Below, piece after piece: positions 1 to 8,892 of a DNA stretch of 64,000 nt (position 1 is the stretch's first letter; the number at the start of each line of letters is the position of its first letter). The stretch is from Microbacterium binotii. GTDB taxonomy: Bacteria > Actinomycetota > Actinomycetes > Actinomycetales > Microbacteriaceae. The notes below the pieces were generated by a model. That model did no database searches, was not told the origin of the DNA, and worked only from the letters and a program-made list of their open reading frames with translations. Location of the stretch: contig NZ_CP090347.1 of assembly GCF_021398715.1 (NCBI RefSeq), forward strand, positions 2,976,001 to 3,040,000, given 5' to 3'. Position numbers and translations under genes: made by a program.

Positions 1-991
1 CCGCCTCGGCCCGACGCTCGGTATCGTCGGTGCACCCGACGAGATCCCGACTCCGGGCGGCCTCACGAACACGGGATGGGGCGCGTGCGTCACCGACGAC
101 GCGGCCCTCGATGTGCGCATCGGGGGCACGACGCCGCAGGAGGCGACCGGGCGCGCGGTCGTCGTGGATGCCGACGGCGCTCGCTATGTGATCGCTGACG
201 GGCTGCGCTTCGCGGTCTCCACGAACGACAGTGACGCCGTGCTTCGCGCGGCGGGCATCGGAACGCTCAACCCCGTGAAGGTTCCCGTCGATTGGCTGAA
301 CCTGTTCACGCCCGGCGCGGACCTCGCACCGCTGCGCGTGTCCAACGCGGGCGCCGCTGTCCAAGGCTCCTCGCTGCGCGTCGGACAGGTGCTGCACGTC
401 ACGGGTGAGCCCGATGACAAGCGCTCCCTCGTGCAGTCGGACGGCACGCTCGCCGAGCTCACCCCCCTCGCATGGCAGCTGTACCAGCTGGGCGGCCAGA
501 ACTCGGAGGTACGTGAGGTCACCCAGTCCGAGACGGGCGGTCTTCCCTCCGCCGCCAAGCGCGCCGGTGGCGCGGACTGGCCCACCGAGAGCTTCACCGC
601 CATCGACACGGACGACCGCCCCTGCGCCGCACTCATCGGTGACAACGCGCAGACCCGCACGGTGCTCGCCGCGCAGCCGCGCAGCGAGACCGCCACCGCC
701 CAGGTGCGTGTGACCGCCGGCGCCGGCGCCCTGGTCCGCTCGGGCGGGCGCGGCGACCAGAACACTGCGCTCGTGACCCTGGTCGACGCGACCGGGACCT
801 CCTATGCACTGCCCGGCGCGACGGAGGAGACCATCGCCCGTCTCGGGTTCACCCCCGGCGATATCGGCAGTGCCGCAGACGTCTGGATCGATCTGCTGCG
901 CACCGGCCCGGCGCTGACGGAGCAGGCCGCGGGCATGTCACCCGACGGCTCGACGCCCATTCCGACTCCGAGCGCGACGGCGGGAGGCTGA
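1..991 (+). CDS. eccB: Type VII secretion protein EccB, C-terminal part
   Basis: EccB is the bitopic membrane subunit of the ESX/type VII core complex, with a large extracytoplasmic domain. The reading frame is open from base 2 to the TGA at 989-991, so the start and the N-terminal membrane helix lie left of the window; about 329 residues are present. Visible are the WGACV segment near the window start and a second cysteine in DRPCAALIG, which in the family pair as a disulfide, followed by a repetitive beta-rich region and a PTPSAT-rich tail. mycP begins 4 nt after the stop, so the two are an operon. The identification rests on these motifs plus the mycosin neighbour and is fairly firm; the ESX subtype cannot be judged from this fragment. 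Confidence 0.85.
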   Translation, partial: RLGPTLGIVGAPDEIPTPGGLTNTGWGACVTDDAALDVRIGGTTPQEATGRAVVVDADGARYVIADGLRFAVSTNDSDAVLRAAGIGTLNPVKVPVDWLNLFTPGADLAPLRVSNAGAAVQGSSLRVGQVLHVTGEPDDKRSLVQSDGTLAELTPLAWQLYQLGGQNSEVREVTQSETGGLPSAAKRAGGADWPTESFTAIDTDDRPCAALIGDNAQTRTVLAAQPRSETATAQVRVTAGAGALVRSGGRGDQNTALVTLVDATGTSYALPGATEETIARLGFTPGDIGSAADVWIDLLRTGPALTEQAAGMSPDGSTPIPTPSATAGG

Positions 992-995
992 GCGC

Positions 996-2333
996 GTGCG
1001 CCCGGCAGAAGGAACCGCTCCGCATCCGATTCGCCGCATCGCCGCAGCGGTCTCAGCGGCGGCGCTCGTCGGAGTGCTGTGGGGTGCATCGCCACCGACC
1101 GCACCCACGGCCGCAGCGGCATCGCAGAACGGCTGCAACGCCGCGACCCGCATCGCCCAGGCGCCGCCGGCACTGTCCATGATGCAGAGCGATCTCGCAT
1201 GGCAGATCACTCGCGGGGAAGGTGTGACGGTCGCCATCGTCGACTCCGGCGTGCTCGCGATCAATCCGCACTTGGTCGACGCGTTCGCCGGCGGGATCAA
1301 CCTCGTGGGCGACGGCGAAGCGGCCGACGGCTCGACCGACAGCTTCGGCCACGGAACAGCGATCGCCGGACAGATCGCGGCACGCAAACTCGACGCGTCC
1401 GGCATTCAGGGGCTCGCCCCCGACGTGAAGATCCTCTCGGTGCGCGTGTTCGCAGGCAACGACAAGCAGCAGATCGATGCCGGCTTCGGACCTCAGGTCG
1501 GCAAGCTCGCCGCCGGCATCCGGTGGGCGGCCGACGCCGGCGCGCAGATCATCAACGTGTCGATGAGCACGACGGACAACGTGCCGGAGATCGCGGATGC
1601 GGTGGCCTATGCCACCTCACGCGGCAGCCTCATCGTCGGTAGTGCCGGCAACCGCAACGGGGCCCTGTCGCTCGTCGAGAGTGAAGCCGATGTGCCCCGG
1701 TTTCCGGCGGGCAACCCCGGCGTGCTCGGTACCGCCGCCACAGACCTGTCCGGCGTCGTCACCGACGACAGCATCCATGGCTCGCACGTCTCGGTGTCGG
1801 CACTCGGACAGGAGATCATCACGACGTCGGCATTCGGCGGCGACTGCATGTACGCGCAGGACGCGCCCGCCACCAGCTACTCCGCCGGGTACGTGTCGGC
1901 CGCCGCCGCTCTCGTCGCGGCCGCTCATCCCGACGAGACCCCGGCGCAGTGGGCGTACCGTCTGATGGCGACCGCGGTCCGGGCCGATCCGGATGCGCGC
2001 GACGACCGCGCCGGATGGGGCGCGATCCAGCCGTACGACGCCATCGTGATGCAGCCCGGCCCGGGCATCCGGGGACCCGAGAGTCCGTTCGTCGACGGCG
2101 AGGGCACTGCACCGGTTCAGCCCGCCGCGGATCCCGTCACGGTGGTCCACAAGCCGGCTCCCGACGAGGAGGCGATCCTCTTCGGCACCACGGCGGGCGT
2201 GGGCGCACTCATCGCGATCGGCGGAGCCGGCGTGCTCGGTGTGTTCGTCGCTCGACGGCGACAGGCGGCCGCTGCGCCCCAACCCTCCCGGCGCGGCGGC
2301 GGACTCTACCGCGACGACGAGCCGAAGGACTGA
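996..2333 (+). CDS. mycP: Type VII secretion-associated serine protease mycosin
   Basis: Mycosins are membrane-anchored subtilisin-family proteases that stabilise and regulate the ESX secretion complex on the outer face of the membrane. The 445-residue product has a signal-like N-terminus, then the S8 triad in order: Asp in VAIVDSGV (about residue 83), His in FGHGTAIAG (about 119) and Ser in ATSYSAGYVSA (about 293). The usual Gly before Thr-Ser is Ala here. A single C-terminal membrane helix follows (AGVGALIAIGGAGVLGVFV), with an Arg-rich cytoplasmic tail. The GTG at 996 is chosen because GGGAGG at 982-987 sits at the right distance and the gene abuts eccB. The length matches the family. Confidence 0.92.
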   Translation: MRPAEGTAPHPIRRIAAAVSAAALVGVLWGASPPTAPTAAAASQNGCNAATRIAQAPPALSMMQSDLAWQITRGEGVTVAIVDSGVLAINPHLVDAFAGGINLVGDGEAADGSTDSFGHGTAIAGQIAARKLDASGIQGLAPDVKILSVRVFAGNDKQQIDAGFGPQVGKLAAGIRWAADAGAQIINVSMSTTDNVPEIADAVAYATSRGSLIVGSAGNRNGALSLVESEADVPRFPAGNPGVLGTAATDLSGVVTDDSIHGSHVSVSALGQEIITTSAFGGDCMYAQDAPATSYSAGYVSAAAALVAAAHPDETPAQWAYRLMATAVRADPDARDDRAGWGAIQPYDAIVMQPGPGIRGPESPFVDGEGTAPVQPAADPVTVVHKPAPDEEAILFGTTAGVGALIAIGGAGVLGVFVARRRQAAAAPQPSRRGGGLYRDDEPKD

Positions 2334-2340
2334 GCCCCGC

Positions 2341-3495
2341 TCAGCCCGCCCGACGGAGTTCGACCACCGCATCGCCGAGAACGACGCGATCCGTCACCGG
2401 AGCCGACCCGTTCGCCGACACGGCCTGTTCCGCGCCGGACGCATCCAGCACGCTGACACCGTTCGTAGAGCCGAGATCGGTGATCGTCCATCCACTGCCG
2501 TCCCAGACCAGACGCGCATGCTCCTTCGACACGGTGCGCGCTTCGTCGGCGACCGCGACGTACTGCACCCCGCTCTCCGTTGCCTTCGGATTGCGACCGA
2601 GCACGAGCGACGTAGCGGCAACGGGCACGACCTCGCCCGAAGGCAGCGCGAGCGACCAGCCCGCGGGAACGCCCTGCTCCTCCGCACCGCGTCGCGCACG
2701 GCGAGTGAGCGGCGCAGGTTCGGGTTCGACCGAGCCGGAGCGCGTGACGGGAGCCTGCGGGGCTGATGGCGCCTGCGGCGCGGCCGGTGCAACCTGAGCG
2801 GGAGCGGGGGCGGCGGCAACAGGCGCGGCCATGGCTGCCGCCGGCGGGGGCGGAACAGCGGCGGAGGGGGCGGCGGGCACACCGGGTGTCGCCCCGCGAC
2901 GAACCGGGCCGACACCACCGGCGACGGGGGCTGCCGCGGCCGAGGTCGCGGGCGCCGGTGCTGCCGGAGCTGAGGCTGCGGGGGCGGGGCCTGCCGCAGC
3001 GGGAGCGACCGGGGGCACGGGCGGCGCGACGACCGCATCCGGGATCGCAGGCGGGCGCTGTGCCGGCGGGGCCACGGCGAACACGGGCGCGGGACGTCCG
3101 GGCGCGACCGCAGGTTGCTGCGGCGTGGCCGGAGCACGCCCGCCGGAGAGCACCGCAGCCCACACGGGCGGCAGCAGCACTCCCAGCACGGTGCTTCCGG
3201 CGCCGCGGCCGGCCTCGCTGTTGATGCGGTGCACGGCCATGATCTTCAGGATCAGCGCGTAGACGTTGACGAAGGGGACGAGCAGGAGCGCGGCCTTGAC
3301 GGGGTCGACATTGCCGAGCCGGAAGAGTTCCGCCTCGTTCATGATCGGAACCCAGGCCCGCCAGGGCTCGGTCTCTCGCTCTTGGAGCACCCGCGAGAGT
3401 CCGATGGCGTACCAGACGTGCCAGCCGGCGGCGAAGATGCCGCCGAGCACGGCGACGACCATCACGACGGTCAACACGACCGAGCTGTCATCCAC
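2341..3495 (-). CDS. DUF5684-like membrane protein with C-terminal FHA domain
   Basis: A 384-residue protein. An N-terminal helix is followed by a segment around GNVDPVKAALLLVPFVN that resembles the DUF5684/signal-peptidase-like membrane module, with two or three hydrophobic helices. A long Pro/Ala linker comes next, and a C-terminal FHA domain carries the phosphothreonine-binding signature LGRNP, SKEHARL and DLGSTNG. FHA domains bind phosphothreonine peptides, so a Ser/Thr-kinase-linked role is likely. The gene is convergent with mycP, ending 7 nt beyond it. GTG at 3495 is preferred because GGAG precedes it; the open frame runs further upstream but without a membrane helix or ribosome site. 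It is the first of two FHA proteins next to type VII genes in this window. Confidence 0.75.
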   Translation of the reverse strand: MDDSSVVLTVVMVVAVLGGIFAAGWHVWYAIGLSRVLQERETEPWRAWVPIMNEAELFRLGNVDPVKAALLLVPFVNVYALILKIMAVHRINSEAGRGAGSTVLGVLLPPVWAAVLSGGRAPATPQQPAVAPGRPAPVFAVAPPAQRPPAIPDAVVAPPVPPVAPAAAGPAPAASAPAAPAPATSAAAAPVAGGVGPVRRGATPGVPAAPSAAVPPPPAAAMAAPVAAAPAPAQVAPAAPQAPSAPQAPVTRSGSVEPEPAPLTRRARRGAEEQGVPAGWSLALPSGEVVPVAATSLVLGRNPKATESGVQYVAVADEARTVSKEHARLVWDGSGWTITDLGSTNGVSVLDASGAEQAVSANGSAPVTDRVVLGDAVVELRRAG

Positions 3496-3545
3496 GGAAT
3501 CTCCGTCTCCCCTCGGGCCGCACGCTCGAGGGCCCTCCGTCAACG

Positions 3546-4013
3546 CTACCGGCCCGCATCCGAGGGACGCAGCCCCTTGCCTTCCGTCAGCGGAGCGACC
3601 ACGAGTTCGTGACTGGCATCGACCAGCGCCGCCGCCCCGCGGTCGAGAGCGTCGGCCGTGTAGGGCAACGCGATGATGCTTCCGTGCGCGAGGCGATCGA
3701 GCATGATCAGGATGCGGGTGCGCCCCGCATCCGTCTCCGCCGTCAGGGTCGCCCGCGCCTCGAATCCCCATGACCGCATCCCGGGGATGAGTTCGACACC
3801 GACCGCATTCGAGGCGATGAACCGCAGCGCCGAGCCGGCCTTCAACCGGCGCATCGACGGCGCAGAGTCGACCACACGGTATTTCGCATCCACCAGCGCC
3901 GTAGTGAACGCGTCGAGCGCTACCGATGCAGGCGCCGTCGTTCGCACGATCCAGGTCGGCTTGATGAAGACGCCGCCGTCGGTCGGGAAGTGGCGCCTCC
4001 CGTCCGTTCCCAT
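3546..4013 (-). CDS. Hypothetical protein, 155 aa
   Basis: I do not recognise this protein. It is a soluble-looking 155-residue sequence without a signal peptide or membrane helix. It alternates strand-like and helix-like stretches (IKPTWIVRTTAPASVALDAF near the start, GFEARATLTAETDAGRTRILIML in the middle), which would suit a small alpha/beta or START-like fold, but that is only an impression. ATG at 4013 has GGAG seven bases upstream. It lies 25 bp downstream of glyS on the same strand and 50 bp upstream of the FHA gene, so it may share their transcript. Codon use is typical of the neighbourhood, so it is probably a real gene. Confidence 0.65.
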   Translation of the reverse strand: MGTDGRRHFPTDGGVFIKPTWIVRTTAPASVALDAFTTALVDAKYRVVDSAPSMRRLKAGSALRFIASNAVGVELIPGMRSWGFEARATLTAETDAGRTRILIMLDRLAHGSIIALPYTADALDRGAAALVDASHELVVAPLTEGKGLRPSDAGR

Positions 4014-4038
4014 GCGCCCGCTCCGATGCCGGCTGGCC

Positions 4039-5424
4039 TCAAGCGCCGCGCAGGCGCTTCGCCAGATAGCCGTGCAGCGTGTCGAGCGGCACGCGCTCCT
4101 GCGTCATGGTGTCGCGATCGCGGACCGTGACGGCGTCGTCTTCGAGCGAGTCGAAATCGACCGTGACACAGAACGGTGTACCGATCTCGTCCTGGCGGCG
4201 GTAGCGGCGGCCGATGGCACCGGCGTCGTCGAAGTCGACGTTCCAGCGTCCGCGCAGCTCATCCGCCACACGTCGTGCGAGCGGCGAGAGGTTCTCGTTG
4301 CGGCTCAGCGGCAGCACCGCGACCTTGACGGGGGCGAGGCGCGGGTCGAGCTTGAGCACCGTGCGGGTGTCGACGCCGCCCTTCGCGTTCGGCACCTCTT
4401 CCTCGCGGTAGGCATCGACGAGGAAGGCCATCATCGCGCGCGTGAGACCGAACGAGGGCTCGATGACGTACGGCGTGTAGGTCGTGTTCGAAGACTGGTC
4501 GAAGTACGCGAGCTTCGTGCCCGACGCCTCGGCGTGGCTCGACAGGTCGTAGTCGGTGCGGTTGGCGACGCCCATGAGCTCGCCCCACTCCTTGCCCTGG
4601 AACCCGAAGCGGTACTCGACGTCGATCGTGCCGGCGGAGTAGTGCGCGCGGTCTTCCTCGGGAACGTCGAGGCGACGCATGTTGTCGGCGTCGATGCCGA
4701 GATCGATGAACCAGTTCCAGCAGGCCTCCACCCAGTGCTCGAACCACTCGTTCGCCTCGGCCGGCGGCGTGAAGTACTCGATCTCCATCTGCTCGAACTC
4801 GCGCGTGCGGAAGATGAAGTTTCCGGGCGTGATCTCGTTGCGGAACGCCTTGCCGACCTGGCCGACGCCGAACGGCGGCTTCTTGCGGCTCGCGGTGAGC
4901 ACGTTCGAGAAGTTGATGAAGATGCCCTGCGCGGTCTCGGGGCGAAGGAAATACAGCCCCGACTCGTCGTCGACGACGCCGAGGTAGGTCTTCACGAGGC
5001 CGGAGAAGGCCTTCGGCTCGGTGTACTGCCCCTTGGTGCCGCAGTTCGGGCACGGGATGTCGGCCAACCCGTTCTCCGCCGGGCGCCCCTTACGCGCTTC
5101 GAAGTCCTCGATGAGGTTGTCGGCGCGGAACCGCTTGTGACAGTGCAGGCACTCCACCAGCGGATCGGTGAAGGTGGCGACGTGGCCGGATGCCTCCCAC
5201 ACGCGCTTGGGCAGGATAATCGACGAGTCGAGACCCACCATGTCGCCGCGGCCTCGGACGAAGGTCTGCCACCACTCGCGGCGGATGTTCTCCTTGAGTT
5301 CCGTACCGAGGGGGCCGTAGTCCCACGCGGAGCGCGATCCGCCGTAGATCTCGCCCGCCTGGAAGACGAACCCGCGATGGCGGGCGAGGGCGATGACTTT
5401 GTCGAGACGGGACTGCTCGGCCAC
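4039..5424 (-). CDS. glyS: Glycyl-tRNA synthetase (class II, alpha2 type)
   Basis: Charges tRNA-Gly with glycine in the cytoplasm. The 461-residue product has the expected length of the single-chain alpha2 enzyme. It begins with the conserved [12 protein letters not shown] and YGPLG segments, has a four-cysteine zinc site (CLHCHKRF and CPNCGTKGQ), and carries class II motif 2 in [24 protein letters not shown] and motif 3 in [14 protein letters not shown]. The anticodon-binding domain occupies the last ~120 residues. GTG at 5424, preceded by TTGGAGCC, gives the family's normal N-terminus; an upstream extension would add about 14 unconserved residues. Downstream on the same strand are two genes of unrelated or unknown function. 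Confidence 0.95.
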   Translation of the reverse strand: MAEQSRLDKVIALARHRGFVFQAGEIYGGSRSAWDYGPLGTELKENIRREWWQTFVRGRGDMVGLDSSIILPKRVWEASGHVATFTDPLVECLHCHKRFRADNLIEDFEARKGRPAENGLADIPCPNCGTKGQYTEPKAFSGLVKTYLGVVDDESGLYFLRPETAQGIFINFSNVLTASRKKPPFGVGQVGKAFRNEITPGNFIFRTREFEQMEIEYFTPPAEANEWFEHWVEACWNWFIDLGIDADNMRRLDVPEEDRAHYSAGTIDVEYRFGFQGKEWGELMGVANRTDYDLSSHAEASGTKLAYFDQSSNTTYTPYVIEPSFGLTRAMMAFLVDAYREEEVPNAKGGVDTRTVLKLDPRLAPVKVAVLPLSRNENLSPLARRVADELRGRWNVDFDDAGAIGRRYRRQDEIGTPFCVTVDFDSLEDDAVTVRDRDTMTQERVPLDTLHGYLAKRLRGA

Positions 5425-5491
5425 GGTGGCTCCAATGGTCGCTGTGCGAAGGGCGCGCGGGCGCATAGGGGATGCGGCGCGGGATCATCCG

Positions 5492-5497
5492 ATTCTA
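5492..5497 (-). promoter_or_regulatory. Candidate -10 element (TAGAAT) for glyS
   Basis: On the minus strand TAGAAT (5 of 6 match to TATAAT) lies 67 nt upstream of the chosen glyS GTG, leaving a leader of about 60 nt. No convincing -35 hexamer is visible. The leader shows no obvious T-box structure. Confidence 0.35.
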
Positions 5498-5537
5498 TCC
5501 GCGCCGGTGCGGCGCTCCGCCGCGTGTTCTGCGAAGG

Positions 5538-6122
5538 TCAGCCGGCGGGCGCGGCCGCGCACGCGGCGGCGATCCGTGCCGCCACGACACCCTCGGGGTC
5601 GGCGAGCGGCGTCACGGCCACGCCGATGGCCGCACCGAGGGCGAACCCGATCGTCGCGGTGGGGTCTTCGCTCGCACCACTCGCCGACGGTGAGGGAGTG
5701 GGCAGCGGCGCCGCATCCGCCCCCGCGGGCGCACTCGCGTCCGCCTCGCAACGGATCTGCGGCAGGGACACCACGATCTCCGCGCTCTGCCCCGCCTCGA
5801 CCTCGATGCTCCCGGAGCCGACCTTGCGGCCGATGCCGGCGAAGCCCGGAGCGTCGATGCGGATGCGGGTGAGCGCGAGATTCTCGTCGGTCGTGTTCTC
5901 GACCCACAGTCGCACTTCGTCGGCGCTCTGGGCAGGTGTCGCGGGCAGCAGAGTGGCCGTGATGCCGGAAGGAAGCGCCGTCGCGCTGGGCGCCGGACGA
6001 GGTTGCGCGCCGCATCCGGCGAGCGCGAGAGCCGCGATCAGCAGCGCTGCTGCCGTCGCTCCGGTCCGCGCCGCCGCACGGCGCGCGGGCCTCGCAGACG
6101 CGGCATCTCCCCCGTTCGACAT
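5538..6122 (-). CDS. Putative secreted lipoprotein
   Basis: A 194-residue protein with a basic N-terminus (RPARR), a hydrophobic stretch and a lipobox LALAGC whose cysteine is residue 37. This predicts diacylglyceryl modification and anchoring to the outer face of the membrane. The mature part contains a strand-rich segment (VRLWVENTTDENLALTRIRIDAPGF) resembling an immunoglobulin-like fold and a Pro/Ser/Ala-rich linker. No family is recognised. A TACAGT element stands six bases before the ATG, so it is probably transcribed alone as a leaderless message. The previous gene on this strand ends 43 bp upstream. Confidence 0.7.
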   Translation of the reverse strand: MSNGGDAASARPARRAAARTGATAAALLIAALALAGCGAQPRPAPSATALPSGITATLLPATPAQSADEVRLWVENTTDENLALTRIRIDAPGFAGIGRKVGSGSIEVEAGQSAEIVVSLPQIRCEADASAPAGADAAPLPTPSPSASGASEDPTATIGFALGAAIGVAVTPLADPEGVVAARIAAACAAAPAG

Positions 6123-6128
6123 ACCTGC

Positions 6129-6134
6129 ACTGTA
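6129..6134 (-). promoter_or_regulatory. Leaderless-type -10 (TACAGT, N6, ATG) for the lipoprotein gene
   Basis: Minus-strand TACAGT is separated from the ATG at 6122 by exactly six bases (GCAGGT). With a transcription start 6-7 nt after the -10 box, the message would begin at the start codon. Confidence 0.45.
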
Positions 6135-6165
6135 TCCGGGGGGTGCCTATGGCTTCCCTGAGCGC

Positions 6166-6738
6166 TCAGCTCTTGGCGGCGGCTTTCGCGGCCCGCTTGG
6201 TCTCGCGGACCTTCGTGAGGGACTCGGGACTCGTGATGTCGGCGACCGAACGGAACGAGCCGTCCTCGCCGTACGGAGCGGAGGCCTCGCGCCACCCGCC
6301 GCCCGTGAAGCCGCGCTGCTTGCCCAGCAGCGCGAGGAAGATCTTGGCCTTCTGCTCGCCGAAGCCCGGGAGCGCCTTGAGCCGCTTCAGCACCTCCCGG
6401 CCGTCGGGGTCACCCTCGGTCCAGATCGCCGCCGCATCGCCGTGCCAGCGGTCGGCGATCTCGGCGCTGAGCTTCTGCACGCGCTCCGCCATGGAACCCG
6501 GAAAGCGGTGCACGGCGGGGGTCTGCCCGAACGCCGCGGCGAAGGCCTCCGGGTCGTACGCCGCGAGCGACGCCGGGTCGAGCGTGCCGATGCGGTCGAG
6601 GATCTTCAGCGGTCCGGCGAAGGCGGTCTCCATCGCCACCTGCTGGTCGAGCAGCATCCCGATCAGCAGGGCGAACGGGTCGCGCGTCAGCAGCGCGTCG
6701 GCGTTCTCGTCGGCGGTGATGTGCAGGTCGGCGCTCAT
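6166..6738 (-). CDS. HhH-GPD-type base excision repair family protein
   Basis: A 190-residue protein resembling the helix-hairpin-helix GPD superfamily of DNA glycosylases. Visible are an N-terminal helix pair containing LLDQQVAMETAF, which matches the conserved Q-rich start of the fold, and the hairpin segment LKALPGFGEQKAKIFLALLGK, the family's LPGxGxxKA signature. The catalytic Asp/Lys normally found after the hairpin is not clearly present, so this may be a DNA-binding relative rather than an active glycosylase. The C-terminus is Lys/Ala-rich. It overlaps the preceding gene by four bases (ATGA), so the two are translationally coupled. Confidence 0.75.
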   Translation of the reverse strand: MSADLHITADENADALLTRDPFALLIGMLLDQQVAMETAFAGPLKILDRIGTLDPASLAAYDPEAFAAAFGQTPAVHRFPGSMAERVQKLSAEIADRWHGDAAAIWTEGDPDGREVLKRLKALPGFGEQKAKIFLALLGKQRGFTGGGWREASAPYGEDGSFRSVADITSPESLTKVRETKRAAKAAAKS

Positions 6739-7124
6739 GCGTCTCCTTCGTGGTCGCGGACAGGGGGAGGCGTGCGGAAGCGATCCGGCCGGTTCTTCTG
6801 CGGCCGGCGCCGGTTCTGCGCGAGCGGCCGCAGTGCGCCTTCGAAGTAGGCGATCGCCGCCAGGGCATTCACATGGCCGTGGGTGATGTTGCGCCCCACC
6901 ACGGGAAGCGGGTGGCGGGGGTTCTCGTAGACCGCGGCGATCCGGAGGATGGCGGCGTGATCGTCGGCGCTCATGGCGAGGGCACGTTCGGCGAGCTCGT
7001 CCTCCCCGAAGTCCCATAGGCACCCCGCGATCAGCGTGATCGGCGCACTCACCTGGAAGTTCGCGACGCCCTTCATGGCTTCGCGGACATCCGGCGCCCA
7101 GGCGGCGGGCGGTTCGGCGCTCAT
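6735..7124 (-). CDS. Hypothetical protein, 129 aa
   Basis: I do not recognise this protein. It is a small soluble helix-rich sequence ([28 protein letters not shown]..., then [28 protein letters not shown]) ending in an Arg/Pro-rich tail. ATG at 7124 has GGAGG immediately upstream (GGAGGC ATG) and gives the shortest sensible protein; the open frame extends 120 bp further left without conserved character. The stop overlaps the ATG of the HhH-GPD gene, implying a two-gene operon, so a DNA-related accessory role is possible but is only inferred from position. Confidence 0.6.
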   Translation of the reverse strand: MSAEPPAAWAPDVREAMKGVANFQVSAPITLIAGCLWDFGEDELAERALAMSADDHAAILRIAAVYENPRHPLPVVGRNITHGHVNALAAIAYFEGALRPLAQNRRRPQKNRPDRFRTPPPVRDHEGDA

Positions 7125-7217
7125 GCCTCCATGGTGCCAGTCCCCGGACCGCGGCGGCAGGAATGGGTGCGTTGGATGGGGACGAGTGCCGGGGGCGCTC
7201 CGGGTGCACCCCCGACC

Positions 7218-7269
7218 TGTTCCTCTGTCACAGATCGACGCCAACGCGTCGATCTGTGACAGAGGAACA
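7218..7269. repeat. Perfect hairpin 1, 24-bp arms
   Basis: The left arm 7218-7241 starts TGTTCCTCTG. It is perfectly complementary to the right arm 7246-7269, with a 4-base loop CAAC. The inner half (CTGTCACAGATCGACGC) is nearly the same as the inner half of hairpin 2, so the two are related. No T-tract follows in either orientation. Being downstream of hemA on the minus strand it could serve as a terminator, but the pairing of two related elements looks more like a repeat family. Confidence 0.8.
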
Positions 7270-7281
7270 TCAGCCCGGCAC

Positions 7282-7331
7282 GCTCGCCTGTCAGAGATCG
7301 ACGCCGAGGCGTCGATCTCTGACAGGCGAGC
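7282..7331. repeat. Perfect hairpin 2, 24-bp arms
   Basis: The left arm 7282-7305 begins GCTCGCCTGTCAGAG. It pairs perfectly with 7308-7331 around a 2-base loop (GA). It shares the CTGTCASAGATCGACGC core with hairpin 1, 12 bp away, while the outer bases differ and co-vary with their partners. That pattern indicates the stem itself is conserved rather than a copied sequence. Confidence 0.8.
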
Positions 7332-7476
7332 TGATCAGGTGGGCCGCGCTAGCCAGCCCGGCCGGGCGACCGGCGAGACGGGGACGCGCGGGCAGGACCA
7401 GGCGACGGGCGGCACGGGGACGGGCGGGCAGGATCGGGTGCTGGGCGGGCGGGCGACCCCGCAATGCGCGGGCGGG

Positions 7477-8787
7477 TCAGCCGGCGAGCTCGGATGCGGC
7501 GTCGCCGTCGTCCTCGGATGCGGCATCCTCCGGCGCGAGACCGTAGAGCACCTCGAGCGCGGCGAAGACCTCGTCGGCGCGCCCCTGCTCGGCGAGCGCG
7601 TGCGCGCGGGTCGTGGGGGTGTGCAGCAGGCGACCCACCAGGTGGCGCAGCGCCTGCTCGGTCCGCTCGTCGTCGCCGCGGCGACGTCCGCGGGCGATCT
7701 CCGCCTCGAGCAGCTCGAACATGTGCGTGCGCAGGGCGACGACGGCGGGCGCGACCGTGCGACGCTCGCCGACGACCGTGAAGCGCTGGGCGGCGTCGGC
7801 CACGAGGGCGCGTGCCGCATCCGTCGCCTGCAGCTCTTCGAGCGGCGCGTGCACGCGGATGGTCTCGAGATCGAGCAGGTCGGTGCCCCTGACGGTCGCG
7901 ACGTCGGGGTCGACGTTGCGCGGCAGACCGAGATCGATGACGAGGCGGCGGTGTCGGTCATGGCCGGGAGCCGTCCGCGAGATGGACGCCTCGTCGCCGA
8001 AGGTCGCGGCGCTGAGCACGGGGTGCTCGACGCTCGTGCAGGTGATGACGAGGTCCGACAGCTTGGCGGCCGTGGCGAAGCCCGCCGCATCCGCGACGGC
8101 GAGGCCGTGCTTGCGGGCGAAGCGCTCGCCCCGGCCCGACGGCGAGTGCACCGTGATGTCGGTGACGCCGCGCTCGCGGAGCGCAGCGAGGGTGGCGGCC
8201 GCGTACGCACCGGTGCCCACGAGCAGGACGCGCAGCGTCGCCCAGTCGGCGAACCGCGCCGACGCGAGATCGAGGGCGAGACGCACGAGCGAGCGGCCGG
8301 CGCGGCCGAGCGCCGTGCTGTTCTTGACGCCGCGCTGCGTCTCGGACGCGCGCTGGAACAGGCGCTCGAGCTCGGGGGAGGTCGTGCCGTCGCCCCGCGC
8401 CTCCGTCAGCGCACGGCGCACCTGACCGGCGATCTCCCCCTCGCCGACGACGACGGATTCGAGACCGGACGCGACGGCGAACAGGTGCTGCGCAACGCTC
8501 GGGCCGGAGATGACCTCGTACGAACCGGAGAACTCATCGGCCGAGACGCCCGTCGCGGACTCGATCGCCGACAGCGCCGCCTCGAGCCCCACGGCCTCGG
8601 CCGCGGTGACGGGCTCGTCCATGTCGACGTACGCCTCGAAGCGGTTGCAGGTCGCCACGACGACGGCACCCTGCACGCACTCGTCGTGCTCGGCGATCAA
8701 AGGGGCGACGCGGGTGGTGTGGATGCTGAGTCGCTCGAGGAGCTCGAAGGACGCGGTCTTGTGACTCGCGCTGACACACAACAGCAC
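7477..8787 (-). CDS. hemA: Glutamyl-tRNA reductase
   Basis: Reduces glutamyl-tRNA(Glu) with NADPH to glutamate-1-semialdehyde, the committed step of C5-type tetrapyrrole synthesis. The 436-residue protein has the N-terminal catalytic domain with the nucleophile Cys in [11 protein letters not shown]. Next come the conserved [13 protein letters not shown] segment, the Rossmann NADPH site [14 protein letters not shown] (Ala replaces the usual third Gly), and the C-terminal dimerisation helices. Start GTG at 8787 has TACAAT six bases upstream, pointing to a leaderless message. It is divergent from hemE with 105 bp between them, so both halves of the haem cluster start from this interval. Confidence 0.95.
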   Translation of the reverse strand: MLLCVSASHKTASFELLERLSIHTTRVAPLIAEHDECVQGAVVVATCNRFEAYVDMDEPVTAAEAVGLEAALSAIESATGVSADEFSGSYEVISGPSVAQHLFAVASGLESVVVGEGEIAGQVRRALTEARGDGTTSPELERLFQRASETQRGVKNSTALGRAGRSLVRLALDLASARFADWATLRVLLVGTGAYAAATLAALRERGVTDITVHSPSGRGERFARKHGLAVADAAGFATAAKLSDLVITCTSVEHPVLSAATFGDEASISRTAPGHDRHRRLVIDLGLPRNVDPDVATVRGTDLLDLETIRVHAPLEELQATDAARALVADAAQRFTVVGERRTVAPAVVALRTHMFELLEAEIARGRRRGDDERTEQALRHLVGRLLHTPTTRAHALAEQGRADEVFAALEVLYGLAPEDAASEDDGDAASELAG

Positions 8788-8793
8788 CCCTCG

Positions 8794-8799
8794 ATTGTA
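8794..8799 (-). promoter_or_regulatory. Leaderless-type -10 (TACAAT, N6, GTG) for hemA
   Basis: Minus-strand TACAAT (5 of 6 to consensus) is followed by CGAGGG and then the hemA GTG at 8787. No ribosome-binding site with normal spacing fits, so transcription probably starts at the start codon. The box lies in the hemA-hemE divergent interval. Confidence 0.5.
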
Positions 8800-8892
8800 C
8801 GCCGCGTCGAAATCACCGGCCGCGGGAGCTTGCGCACGAACGTGCAGTTGCTCGACATGTGGCGCTCACCCACCGGATGGGAGGATGTCGGA

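Larger units (their letters stand above)
7125..7476. other. Gene-free interval with two long hairpins
   Basis: This 352-bp stretch separates hemA (ending at 7477) from the start at 7124. Its centre, 7218-7331, is occupied by two perfect palindromes described separately. The part from 7332 to 7476 is simple GC-rich sequence with repeated GGCGGGC/GGGCAGG words, in which I see no open frame with plausible codon use and no further regulatory structure. Confidence 0.6.

Noticed and set aside
3673..6849. A very long open plus-strand frame opposite glyS and neighbours
   Set aside because: It is the antisense shadow of high-GC coding sequence; it is Arg/Val-rich with no domain, and the minus strand carries clear glyS and other genes.
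7218..7331. CRISPR-like repeats
   Set aside because: Only two units, each an internal hairpin, with no regular spacers and no cas genes.
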